Shown one piece after another: positions 18,361 through 28,000 of a stretch of 64,000 nt of DNA. The stretch is taken from assembly GCF_023667495.1 (NCBI RefSeq), contig NZ_JAMOZL010000005.1, forward strand, positions 62,001-126,000, given 5' to 3'. The notes below the pieces were generated by a model. That model was not told where the DNA came from and did no database searches. It saw only the letters and a program-made list of their open reading frames with translations. The translations under genes and the position numbers were made by a program. How positions within the stretch are numbered: position 1 is the stretch's first letter; each line of letters starts with the position of its first letter. Source of the DNA: Dyadobacter sp. MSC1_007 (GTDB lineage: Bacteria; Bacteroidota; Bacteroidia; Cytophagales; Spirosomataceae).

Positions 18361-19614
18361 GTGAAAATCATTTATCAGGTCGCCATCCATATCTTCGCAT
18401 TTCTAATCCGGTTTGTTGCACCTTTCAATCACAAAATAAAGCTCGGAACGGAGGGCCGGAAAGGTCTTATCGGGAAGTTACGTAAATCGCTTCCAATGCT
18501 GGTTTGCGGGCGTCCGGTGGCCTGGTTCCATGCCGCATCGCTCGGGGAATTCGAGCAGGGAAGGCCGGTTATTGAGGCCTATCGCTTAACTTATCCCGAC
18601 CATTTTATACTAGTTACTTTCTTTTCTCCGTCGGGGTATGAGATCAGGAAAAACTATACCGGAGCAGACTATATTTGCTATCTTCCGATCGATACAATTG
18701 CCAATGCACGTGCGTTTGTGAGCATTGTAAATCCGCGCATTGCCTTTTTTATTAAGTATGAATTTTGGTTTAATTACCTGACAGAACTGAGGCGGAATGG
18801 CACGTATATTCTATCATTTTCTTCCATTTTCCGTCCCGGACAAATATTTTTTAAGCCCTATGGTGGTTTTTTCAGGCGCATGCTAGGCTTTTTCGACCAT
18901 CTTTTCGTGCAGAACCAGGCTTCCGTTTCGCTTCTCGCAGAGGCGGGCATACGCACGAGCAGCGTTGCGGGCGACACCCGTTTCGATCGCGTGCGTGCCA
19001 TTGCGCTTAACGCCCGAGAGCTTCCGGAAATAGCGGGTTTCACGAACAATAAGCCGTGTATGATCGCAGGATCTGTCTGGAATGCTGATATGCAAGTGTT
19101 GATCCCGGTACTGAATGCCCTTACCGGAAAAATGAAATCGGTTATTGCTCCACACGAAATCAAAAAGGAAGAAATCGCCGGATGGCGGGCGCAGCTGTCC
19201 GGGCGTTCGTTGCTTTACTCGGAACTGGCTTCGGAAGCCGCACCTGAGCAGTTCGATCACCTGATTATCGACAATATCGGAATGCTTTCTTCCCTGTACA
19301 GATATGGCAATATGGCTTACATTGGCGGGTCGTTTGGCGCGGGACTTCACAATGTCCTGGAAGCCGCGACTTTCGCATTACCAATTGCATTTGGAAACAA
19401 GAGTTATCACCGTTTTCAAGAGGCTTTGGACTTAATAGAAAAAGGCGGAGCGTTTCCTGTGGCGGGTCAGGAGCAGTTATTGGAAATAGTAAGTAATTGG
19501 GTTGAAGCGCCGGAAACAGCGGAACAAGCTGGAAAGGTCGCGGGCGATTATGTGGTGTCCGGCACCGGTGCCACTGATCTTATTATGAAGAAAGTAAAAG
19601 AAGCTATGAATTGA
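18361..19614 (+). CDS. waaA: 3-deoxy-D-manno-octulosonic acid transferase (KDO transferase)
   Basis: A GT30 glycosyltransferase of about 417 residues that adds KDO from CMP-KDO to the lipid A precursor on the inner face of the cytoplasmic membrane. The N-terminal hydrophobic anchor (IYQVAIHIFAFLIRFVAPF) is followed by the family block WFHAASLGEFEQGRPVI with the catalytic Glu, and the C-terminal half has the GT-B donor motif (GSFGAGLHNVLEAATF). I start at GTG 18361; a TTG lies directly before it at 18358 and neither has a good ribosome-binding site. It is divergent from the barrel protein gene and convergent with the ROK regulator. Confidence 0.94.
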   Translation: MKIIYQVAIHIFAFLIRFVAPFNHKIKLGTEGRKGLIGKLRKSLPMLVCGRPVAWFHAASLGEFEQGRPVIEAYRLTYPDHFILVTFFSPSGYEIRKNYTGADYICYLPIDTIANARAFVSIVNPRIAFFIKYEFWFNYLTELRRNGTYILSFSSIFRPGQIFFKPYGGFFRRMLGFFDHLFVQNQASVSLLAEAGIRTSSVAGDTRFDRVRAIALNARELPEIAGFTNNKPCMIAGSVWNADMQVLIPVLNALTGKMKSVIAPHEIKKEEIAGWRAQLSGRSLLYSELASEAAPEQFDHLIIDNIGMLSSLYRYGNMAYIGGSFGAGLHNVLEAATFALPIAFGNKSYHRFQEALDLIEKGGAFPVAGQEQLLEIVSNWVEAPETAEQAGKVAGDYVVSGTGATDLIMKKVKEAMN

Positions 19615-19641
19615 TGGCGCCGGTTTGGGCGCCATCAATTC
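19608..19641. terminator. Hairpin between waaA and the ROK gene
   Basis: A perfect 14-bp inverted repeat, GAATTGATGGCGCC (19608-19621) and GGCGCCATCAATTC (19628-19641), with a 6-base loop. It includes the waaA stop codon and sits between two convergent genes, so it could end transcription from both sides, although neither flank has a strong T run. Confidence 0.6.
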
Positions 19642-19649
19642 AATACATA

Positions 19650-20873
19650 TCAGGAGAACTCCTTAGTGATCAGATTCTCGAATAAATAGGCTTGTGTGCC
19701 CAGTAAACGCGCTTTCGCACCCAGTTTGGAGATATGGATCGATAGCGGGTTTTTGAAGTCGGACAGGCAATATTTGTTAATAGCTTGCTCGATCGGGTTG
19801 GAAATGAACGGTCCCGCTTCGGCCAGAAGACCGCCTACTATAATCACTTCCGGGTTAAATAAATGCACGGCAGTAGCCAGGCCTTTTCCGAGCTCCGTTC
19901 CTACATTGCTCAGTAGGTCGATAGAGAACTCGTCACCCGCGTGTACGGCTTCGATGATATGGGAGGTTTCGAGCTGGTCGAGGTCGTTGTTTACAATCTG
20001 TTTCAGGATCGTTGCCCTTCCGCTATTAATGCCATCTTTCGCCTGACGGATCAATGCAATGGCCGACGTAATAGTGTCAAGACATCCTACTTTTCCACAA
20101 TGGCACAGCATGCCGTCCGGTTTAACCTGGATATGACCAAGTTCCCCCGCAAATCCCGATGCTCCGTTAAATACTTCGCCATTGATGATAATGCCCAGAC
20201 CTACTCCCCAGTCGATATTGATGGTCAAAACCTGTGATTTGTCCACTGCAAACCCAAACCGGTGTTCGCCGATCGTGGTTGCCTTCGTATCATTGAAAAG
20301 GCAGACAGGCAGGTCGAAATGCTGTTTGAGGTACGTTACCAGAGGCACACCCGGAGGCGTCAGGTTGAGGTAAGTAAGGTTAATGCCTTGTGATGTGTTG
20401 ATCAGTCCGGGCATTGAAACGCCGATACCCCACAATTTGCTGCGGGTAATGTTATTGGATTTAAGAAAATCGTCGGTGGAAGCAAAAAGTTGTTCGAGGA
20501 AGTCGGAAGAATCATCCAGGCGGATATCCACTTTTCTTTTAAGTACCAACTGATTGTGCAAGTCGAAAATGACCAGTTGCGTGTCATGGCGGTTGATGTC
20601 CATGATCAGGGTCAGGTACTTTTTCGCATTGAGGCCATAGAGTACCGGTGGCCTGCCTGCCCTCGCGGGGCCGGTGCCTGTTTCGGTGATCCAGCCTTCG
20701 CGCATCAGATCATTTACAATTCCGGTTGCAGACGGGATACTCGCATGGAACAACCTTGCCATTTTATTAATGGAAGTGTCCCCGGATTGATATAAATGAA
20801 GCAATAAGCTGCTTCTGATGCGATTTTTTCTAATATCAATGACCGAACTCGGTTCTTCTGCCACTAAGTCCAT
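19650..20873 (-). CDS. ROK-family transcriptional regulator (NagC/XylR type)
   Basis: A 407-residue protein. An N-terminal winged helix-turn-helix spans about residues 10-75 (SINKMARLFHASIPSATGIVNDL), followed by a sugar-kinase-like ROK domain with the zinc motif CHCGKVGCLDT and the phosphate-1-like segment DINRHDTQLVIFDL. Proteins with both parts are usually sugar-responsive repressors; those lacking the helix-turn-helix are kinases. The catalytic Asp region (LFNDTKATTIGEHRFG) has Asp retained, so residual kinase activity is not excluded. No sugar operon is adjacent; the hexosaminidase, sulfatase and sugar loci in this window are possible distant targets (inference only). Confidence 0.92.
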   Translation of the reverse strand: MDLVAEEPSSVIDIRKNRIRSSLLLHLYQSGDTSINKMARLFHASIPSATGIVNDLMREGWITETGTGPARAGRPPVLYGLNAKKYLTLIMDINRHDTQLVIFDLHNQLVLKRKVDIRLDDSSDFLEQLFASTDDFLKSNNITRSKLWGIGVSMPGLINTSQGINLTYLNLTPPGVPLVTYLKQHFDLPVCLFNDTKATTIGEHRFGFAVDKSQVLTINIDWGVGLGIIINGEVFNGASGFAGELGHIQVKPDGMLCHCGKVGCLDTITSAIALIRQAKDGINSGRATILKQIVNNDLDQLETSHIIEAVHAGDEFSIDLLSNVGTELGKGLATAVHLFNPEVIIVGGLLAEAGPFISNPIEQAINKYCLSDFKNPLSIHISKLGAKARLLGTQAYLFENLITKEFS

Positions 20874-21215
20874 TATGCGGAGTAAAAAGTATTATAGGAT
20901 GATGTTTTTAATATTCTTTATAATTGAATGGTACTAATGTAGGAAATAAACAGAAAAAACCGCCAATATTTTAAAAAATATTATTATTTGTTACGATGGC
21001 TTCAATATGTTGACGGAAGTGCTGTCAATATGAAAACGAGGTAAGCAGTAGGAATCGGAACGGGGAGCATTAATTTGTCGCCGAATTTGCAGGATTTTAT
21101 CTCTATAAAGCCAATCAATCCGCGAAAACTACTTGATTTTGATATCCTTTTTGACTTAACGGTAATTTTTTGAAACTTCTGGCAAACTCCTTTTAAATTC
21201 GCTGGTTGCAAACAA
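20874..21215. other. Intergenic region, ROK regulator to rsgA
   Basis: 342 bases with no supportable gene. The left part (20900-21000) is AT-rich and should hold the divergent promoter of the ROK gene. The rest is the upstream region of rsgA. I found no exact TAnnTTTG box, no tRNA and no strong hairpin. Confidence 0.5.
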
Positions 21216-22160
21216 ATGGAAAGAATGGAGTTAATCAAAGGACTGGTGTTGCGTTCGACAGGTTCGTGGTATGAGGTACGTGACAGCCGCGACGGCCATG
21301 TCTGGCAATGCCGTTTAAAGGGAAAATTTAAAGCGCTCGGATTAAAAGTAACCAATCCGATTGCCGTGGGCGATTATGTGAATTTTGAAGAAGAGAATGA
21401 AACGGAGAATTTCGGTATTATTCATGAAATCCTTCCTCGTGAAAACTATGTGATCCGACAGTCGGTGCACAAAACGGCGCATGCCCACCTGATAGCAGCC
21501 AATGTGGACCAGGCGATCCTGATAGCCACATTGGTTTTTCCACGCACGTCACTGGGTTTTATCGACCGTTTTCTGGTAGCGATCGAGTCGTTCCGGATTC
21601 CTGGCGTGCTGGTTTTCAACAAACAGGATTTGCTGAACGACGCGATGAAAGATTTTCAGTCGGAACTGATGGAACTGTATACAAGCCTTGGCTACACATG
21701 CCTGGCAACGACGGCTTTGACCGAAGGTGGGGCTGACTCGGTTAAGGACCTGCTTAAAGGAAAAGTATCTTTGCTGTCCGGGCATTCCGGTGTGGGGAAA
21801 TCGACGCTGGTAAATGCTATCGCGCCTGATCTGGATATTAAAACACAGGAAGTTTCGACGTTTGCCAACAAAGGCGTCCATACAACCACATTCGCGGAAA
21901 TGTTCGAACTGGAACCCGGCACGTTCATTATCGATTCGCCGGGAATCAAAGAGCTTGGCCTGGCGGACATGAAACCCGAGGAGATCAGCCACTACTTCCC
22001 TGAAATGCGTGAATTACTGAATCAATGCAGGTTTAACAACTGTCAGCATATTAATGAACCGGGTTGCGCAGTGAAGGAGGGTGTGCAAAATGGGGAGATT
22101 GCATTCAGCCGGTACGAAAGTTACCTCAGTATGGTTGGAGGTGGAGATAATAGGAAGTGA
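21216..22160 (+). CDS. rsgA: Ribosome small-subunit-dependent GTPase A
   Basis: A 314-residue circularly permuted GTPase (YjeQ/EngC) that acts late in 30S ribosome maturation. An N-terminal OB-fold (about residues 5-75) precedes the G domain, in which the G4 motif FNKQD comes before the P-loop GHSGVGKST (residues 189-197), the hallmark of the permutation. G3 is DSPGIKELGL. The C-terminal zinc knuckle has Cys271, Cys276, His278 and Cys284. Length is standard. It is followed after about 50 bases of tandem repeats by the methylmalonyl-CoA epimerase gene in the same direction. Confidence 0.97.
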   Translation: MERMELIKGLVLRSTGSWYEVRDSRDGHVWQCRLKGKFKALGLKVTNPIAVGDYVNFEEENETENFGIIHEILPRENYVIRQSVHKTAHAHLIAANVDQAILIATLVFPRTSLGFIDRFLVAIESFRIPGVLVFNKQDLLNDAMKDFQSELMELYTSLGYTCLATTALTEGGADSVKDLLKGKVSLLSGHSGVGKSTLVNAIAPDLDIKTQEVSTFANKGVHTTTFAEMFELEPGTFIIDSPGIKELGLADMKPEEISHYFPEMRELLNQCRFNNCQHINEPGCAVKEGVQNGEIAFSRYESYLSMVGGGDNRK

Positions 22161-22212
22161 GTTTAGAGTTCATGAGTTTAGAGTTCATAAGTTTAGAGAG
22201 TCTATAAGTTTA
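22159..22212 (+). repeat. Short tandem repeats between rsgA and mce
   Basis: Two perfect head-to-tail copies of the 15-mer GAGTTTAGAGTTCAT (22159-22173 and 22174-22188), followed by degenerate partial units (AAGTTTAGAGAGTCTAT, AAGTTTA). The array overlaps the rsgA stop codon and runs up to the start codon of the next gene. Confidence 0.85.
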
Positions 22213-22613
22213 TGACGAACGTCGAACATATTGGCATTGCGGTAAAGCAACTGGAAGCGGCGGAGAAGCTGTTTTCCAGTCTTTTTAATACCAAACCTTA
22301 CAAAAGGGAAACGGTGGAATCCGAGCAAGTCGCTACTTCTTTTTTCAAAATCAATCAGACTAAAATAGAATTACTTGAAGCTACTGGCCCGGAAAGTGTC
22401 ATCGCAAAATTTATAGAAAAAAAAGGCGAGGGTTTTCACCACATCGCCTTTGAAGTCGAAGATATTGAGCTGGAAATGGAGCGGTTGCGTAATGAAGGAT
22501 TTACATTGTTGAATGAAAAGCCCAAACTGGGTGCTGATAATAAACTCGTCTGCTTCCTGCATCCGAAAGATACCAGCGGCGTGCTTATCGAACTGTGCCA
22601 GGAAGTCCGGTAA
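22212..22613 (+). CDS. mce: Methylmalonyl-CoA epimerase
   Basis: A 133-residue two-module VOC (vicinal oxygen chelate) protein that interconverts the (2R) and (2S) forms of methylmalonyl-CoA in the propionate/succinate pathway. Expected metal ligands are visible: His6 in EHIGIAV, His77 in GFHHIAFEV and Glu127 in GVLIELCQE. Length and module order match known epimerases. No methylmalonyl-CoA mutase gene is in the window. It is convergent with the tamL gene, whose stop is 12 bases away. Confidence 0.93.
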   Translation: MTNVEHIGIAVKQLEAAEKLFSSLFNTKPYKRETVESEQVATSFFKINQTKIELLEATGPESVIAKFIEKKGEGFHHIAFEVEDIELEMERLRNEGFTLLNEKPKLGADNKLVCFLHPKDTSGVLIELCQEVR

Positions 22614-22625
22614 GTCTTTAAATGC

Positions 22626-25058
22626 CTAGAAAGGCAATCCTACCGCAATATTCAATATCAGATTCTCCTTTCGCCAACTCTTACTTCCAAATTTGATCTC
22701 GTTGAAGACCCATGGGTTTCTGTATTTGATCTCGCCTTCAGGCGCCTCCGGATCTGGTTCCTGCGTGTACCAGGGCTTGCGGAATGGTGTGGCCAGGTCG
22801 AGCCGGAATATCAGATAAGAAAAGTCCAGGCGAAGCCCGATCCCGCCACCCACTGCAACCTGTTTCAAAAAGTCACTGCTGATCAAGGCTCTTTCATCGT
22901 AACGCGCACGCTCGGCGCTTCCGAATGACCATATATTGCCAGCGTCGACGAAGACAGCGCCATTGATGATATCGGTAAATTTCATCCTTATTTCTGAATT
23001 GAACTCCATGCGGATATCTCCGAAGGATTGGTACCCGAACAATGCGATACTACCGGAGTCTGGCGGAGTGGCACCCGGTCCGAGAGATCTGGCCCTGAAT
23101 GCCCTTATTCCTGTGCTTCCTCCCCCGAAATATTGTTTGAATTGCGGTGTCTGCATGTACTTGGAATTGCCATAAGGCTTGATAGCACCCAGCATCAGCC
23201 GGTTTGCCCATTTGATGGAAGGTGTAATGGTGCGGTAATACCTTACATCGCCATCAAGTTTAATATATTGAAAAACCGGTACGCCGAAAAGCTCTTTTGG
23301 AATGCTGTCAGACGCCATTTTTTTTGCAAAAAGGCTCAATAAATTCCCACCGTAATCAATACCGCCGGAGAGGGCAAACTGATTTTTGCTGAAAGGGCGT
23401 GGGGTAGGCCGATAAGAGATCGAATAGTTCGATCCCATAATCAGATATTTTGTTTCCAGAATGTCCAAATAGCGGTCTACGTCCAATGGATTGGTGTCCG
23501 GATCGAAAATGATCTTGTCGTAAGTTTCGTAATTGATATTCCGGGGCTCAATAAAGTTGATCGAAATCGGTGTTAGTGTATGCTCCACCTCCGAATTACG
23601 GCGCCAAACGTAAGCCCAGTCCCCGCGTATGGACCTCGTTGTGTAGAAATTGCGCTGTATCCGGTTTTCATAATTCAATGAAAGAATCGTTTTGGGCAAT
23701 GCCTGACTTTTCTCCGGCCTTATGCGCACGAACGGGATAATGAACCTTGGAAATGAGAGATCGGCTTTGGCACCATATCGGATATATTCATTTCCAACAT
23801 TATTGGAAGAGTTGCGGTTGCCACCCAACTGGACGTCAAACCCGAAATAGCCGCTCAGGGCCAACATTTCCGCACCTCTGAAAAAATTCCGGTGCCGCCA
23901 GGTCACGTCCAGCTGCGAACCTCCCAGGTTATTAGATTTAGTACTGGCCGACAAAGTTGTTTGCAACGACTTTTTCTTCATCGGTGCCAGGTCGTAATGC
24001 ACATCCAGCAAAGCCGAATCGGAACGGGGAACCAGGTCGAAGCGATTTTTGACGAAACGGAAATTTTGCAGGTTCACCAGCCTTTGCAGCGACACGTCGT
24101 GCATGGTGTTAGTATATAAATTGCCCCGCCTGAAACCGATCGCGTCGTAGAAAATCCTGCGTTTGTAGTTGTTGCCGGGATCTTTGATCGTGATTCCTCT
24201 TCGCAAGCGGCCACGGGTAATGAGGGTCGAATCGTTTTGGATATTCTCTTCCGTGCCCGTGTTGACATATATCCGGTTGATAAAATACTGTTTTAACGAC
24301 GTCTGTGCGGTTTCCTTTTTGACTTCGAGGTACAAATTCACCTGCTGCGGCCCGAGCGTGGAGTCCGCACGTCCTATGGTTGAATCGACTTTTACGATCA
24401 GATAATCTGGATTGAAATAGTAATAGCCTTTACCCTTCAACTCCTGGTCGATGCGCGAACGCTCGGTGGTAATCACTTCGAGACGGATTGGGTCACCCTT
24501 TTTCAAAAGGGTTTTCTCTTTGGCTAAAACCAGGTTGCGATTGAAAAGCGAGCTGTCCGGGACCATGTAGCTGATCTCGTTAATAACATAGCGCGGCATC
24601 ACATAGGCGTCATATTCGTTGATCGCCGTCCTCTTTCGCTTGTTTTTATTAGGCACTATCTTTCCCTTCGCCGAAGAGCGGTAATAGCCCTCGTTGTCCA
24701 GAAAGGCTACCATATTGGCTGCATTGATGTCGACGATCCGTTGGGTGGCATAACGCGGAGGTTCGCCCAGCTTTTTGCGGAACCAGCTTCGAAGTCCGCC
24801 TTCATCCTTTGGTTCGCCGATCCAATAGTAAAACCATACTTTCCAGGGAAAGCCGAAAATGGTTTTGTTAGCAGGTGGTTTGATCAGTTCTTCGAGTTGA
24901 TCGGCCAGGCCAGATACATTCGGTTTAGAAATGCTGTCGGCCTGCACCCTCACCTTGTTGCCAACGTAAATGCTCTGCCCCTCGGGTACATACCTGTTGA
25001 CCGAGCAGCTGCTCAGGAAAATACATACGGCCAGTAAATACCCTATATTACTTTTCAT
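22626..25058 (-). CDS. tamL: Omp85-family outer-membrane assembly protein, TamL type
   Basis: An outer-membrane barrel protein of about 810 residues related to BamA/TamA. I start at the ATG at 25056-25058, which gives the lipoprotein signal SNIGYLLAVCIFLSSCSVN with lipobox LSSC; a longer frame reaches 25094. Lipidated TamA homologues are known in Bacteroidota as TamL. POTRA-like domains fill about residues 20-400, with a 16-strand-type barrel after that (FGGGSTGIRAFRARSLGPG is the conserved loop segment), ending in Phe as barrel proteins do. It follows tamB, overlapping its end by 11 bases. Together they should form the translocation and assembly module. Confidence 0.92.
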   Translation of the reverse strand: MKSNIGYLLAVCIFLSSCSVNRYVPEGQSIYVGNKVRVQADSISKPNVSGLADQLEELIKPPANKTIFGFPWKVWFYYWIGEPKDEGGLRSWFRKKLGEPPRYATQRIVDINAANMVAFLDNEGYYRSSAKGKIVPNKNKRKRTAINEYDAYVMPRYVINEISYMVPDSSLFNRNLVLAKEKTLLKKGDPIRLEVITTERSRIDQELKGKGYYYFNPDYLIVKVDSTIGRADSTLGPQQVNLYLEVKKETAQTSLKQYFINRIYVNTGTEENIQNDSTLITRGRLRRGITIKDPGNNYKRRIFYDAIGFRRGNLYTNTMHDVSLQRLVNLQNFRFVKNRFDLVPRSDSALLDVHYDLAPMKKKSLQTTLSASTKSNNLGGSQLDVTWRHRNFFRGAEMLALSGYFGFDVQLGGNRNSSNNVGNEYIRYGAKADLSFPRFIIPFVRIRPEKSQALPKTILSLNYENRIQRNFYTTRSIRGDWAYVWRRNSEVEHTLTPISINFIEPRNINYETYDKIIFDPDTNPLDVDRYLDILETKYLIMGSNYSISYRPTPRPFSKNQFALSGGIDYGGNLLSLFAKKMASDSIPKELFGVPVFQYIKLDGDVRYYRTITPSIKWANRLMLGAIKPYGNSKYMQTPQFKQYFGGGSTGIRAFRARSLGPGATPPDSGSIALFGYQSFGDIRMEFNSEIRMKFTDIINGAVFVDAGNIWSFGSAERARYDERALISSDFLKQVAVGGGIGLRLDFSYLIFRLDLATPFRKPWYTQEPDPEAPEGEIKYRNPWVFNEIKFGSKSWRKENLILNIAVGLPF

Positions 25059-28000
25059 CGCGCTGCTTTTTGAAAATTTCGCGGAGAAGATCATAATCCG
25101 CAGTAATGATAAAACTTACGCCTGTTTCAATGATAAAACCTTCCAGGATTGATTGGTATTGATTTTTGCGGTAGCCCCGGAACATATAGCGGCCGTCTTT
25201 GCTGATCAGATAGTCGAGGGCAATATTATCGAATACCTCGGTGGAATTGCCAGCATTGTTCTGGCTTTCCAGCTCGAAATTCTTGCCTACCGATATTTTT
25301 AAACGATTGTTCAGGAATGCCTTGCTTAGGCCGACGTTTAGGTCGGTGCGGGCACCGGTAGACTGGTCGGCCGTGGAGTTCACACCGATATCCAGATCAA
25401 CGCCTTTGACGAGGTCGGAGGCCAGGTTATTCAGCTGGTCACTCAGCAGCTGGCTCACACTTTGGCGTGCTACCGCTTCTGCGCTCGACCCGATGTTGAA
25501 CCCGGAAGTTGACTGATCAGTGATAAATTTATTAGTGATCAGCAATGCAAATGCCTGCTTGTTCATTTCTGATGGACTGAGTTCCATATCTCTCCAGAAG
25601 GTCTGGTTGGTGATATCGCTCTTGACCTGCTCATCGATTGACTTGCCTGGTACAATATTGAAGGTGATGTTGGGCGTAGTCAGATTTCCTGTAATGATCA
25701 CTTGAACTTCAATCGGTATTTTGCTGGCACCCTGGAATTTCGCGGCAATAGAACCGGGGTCAACCATGACCGGGTATGCTGCGGTAATGTTGAGATCGGC
25801 CTTCATCGGGTCGCCTGTCCAGAGCAGTGTACTCTTCTCCTTGATTTCAAACTTCCTTTTGAGGATTTGCAATGTCAGGTCATAGGAGCCTTCCGTGAGG
25901 TCATAGGAGCCTAAAAGGAAAAGCTGGCCGTTCGGTGCTACGCCTGTGTTGAGTTGCGCATTACCCTTCAGACGGATATTATCACCATTCAATTCATCGA
26001 TCACGACTCTGAATTCCGATTTATCGTCCACATCAATATCCAGTGAGATCTGGGAAACGAAATCAACCATGATGTTCTTCGAATCTTCCACAGAGTCGGC
26101 TTTTGCAACCTGGGTCGAATCGCTCATGTCTACAAACTCGATTACACCTTTGGTCGCATCGCCCGATTCGGTCGCGTCATTGGGCATTACCACGGTGACA
26201 TTGCTGCCAGGATCCACTTTAACTTTGCCATCTATCACCGATTTGGCACCCTTTCCTTTCACGGTCAGATTGGCATCGATATTGGCTTTCCCGAAAAACA
26301 ACTCATTCTGTTTTTGGGTAGAATTTAGAACATTGAAATTCTTGGCGTCGATCGTCAGGTTATAACCTACATCCGGAAGCGTGGCGATATTTACATTTCC
26401 ATTGATTTTCGCCTGCTGATTAGTCGAATCGGCAATGATGAAGTTGTTAAAATTGATATTCTGACCAGCAAAACTGATTTTTTGCCCTGCGAGCGAGTAC
26501 CTCGACCCGGTCTGCGTTGCATTGAATGCTACCTTATCAAAATTGACCTCGCCGTTCAGCTTAGGACTGTCCGTAGAACCGGTAATCGCTATATTGCCCG
26601 TCACATTACCCTCAGCGCGTTTCAATTCGCCCAGACTGAATGCTTCAATGGTTTTTGCGCTTAGTTTTTTAACATCCATTTTGAAATCCATTGGACTATC
26701 GGAATTCACATTGTAGCTACCTGTGAGATTTACGTCGTTCTGATCATTCACGAGCGACATGGCTACCCGGATCAGGTTTTCAGTTTCGTTGGTGGCTTTC
26801 AGGGAAAGATCTCCGACTGGTATTTTGGTTACTGCGAGGTTGTTGATCGTTAACTCACCAGTGTACACCGGGGCTGTCATGTAATTGCTCAGCATGACTT
26901 TTCCGTTCAATGTGCCGGTAGCCAGTGTGGAGTCCAATGTGGCAATTTCAATCAAAGGTCCGATCTCGACATTGGTCATAGCAATGTCCAGCGGACTGTT
27001 GGGCGCATCGGTGGTGGAGTTGATTTTTAATGATTGCCCTTTGTTGCTGATAGAAAAGTCCTTCACAAATAAGCTATCGGTCGCATAGCTGACATATCCC
27101 GCAGTATCCGTGGCCCATTTGTCATAGTTCAACAGCAGATCGTCACGAAGATTGAGCCGGTATTGGTTGTTAGCCACAGCCAGGTCGCCTTTTACAGCAT
27201 GCCGTTCTGTATTAACAGAGTCTTTAACCACAAAATCGAATTTGATGTCATTAGCGACGATCGTGCTTTGCAAAGAGGCATTCTGCATTCTGAAACTCCC
27301 CGTATTCACCATTCCGACATAGGCATTCAATCCCGCATTCTCTTCCAAAGTATTGAAATCAACCGACACGCGTTCAATGCGGATGCTGTCGTAATCCACC
27401 ATGGGGAGGGTCAGGCGGGCTACGATGGAGGAATCTTTCTGATTATCCATTCGTGCCTGGAATTGGACGTTGTTCATCTCTTTCAGGCCCGGCACAAACA
27501 TCTGGAAAACCGGATGGTTTATTACAGTAGCATTCAGCGTAAAATTCGTAGGCTTGGTAACTTCGGTGTAGGTGAGATCCGGTGCTTTAAAATGCTTGCC
27601 AACTTCGGTCAGCAGGGCGTCGCCTAGTTCAGTGTACGAATAATCACCTTCCATTTTTGCTTTCAGAAATGGTGAATCGATGTTAGCCTGCTTCCTGCCA
27701 CTGGAATCCGTAAGCTGCACATTGATATCCGAAACGCCGATGGGCCTCCGGTGATGTGTCAGCACCAGGCCGTTCACATTTACTGTACCAAGTGGGTTTT
27801 CGGGGTTGGTTGATGGCATATCCACCTTAATATTACCTTTTACCTGCAATGAATCAGCATAAAGATTAAGCGCTGTAAGATCCAGACTAGTGATAGAAAC
27901 GTCCGCTTTTACGGAAGGGTATTCTTTGGATAAATCCGCCTGTGCAGTAAGATCGACGTCGATGTTGCGGTCGTCCATATTGGCTGAAATATTGGCGAGT

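Noticed and set aside
21002-21355. A 117-codon minus-strand open frame upstream of rsgA
   Set aside because: Partly antisense to rsgA and without motif, signal peptide or ribosome-binding site; the region is better read as the rsgA leader.
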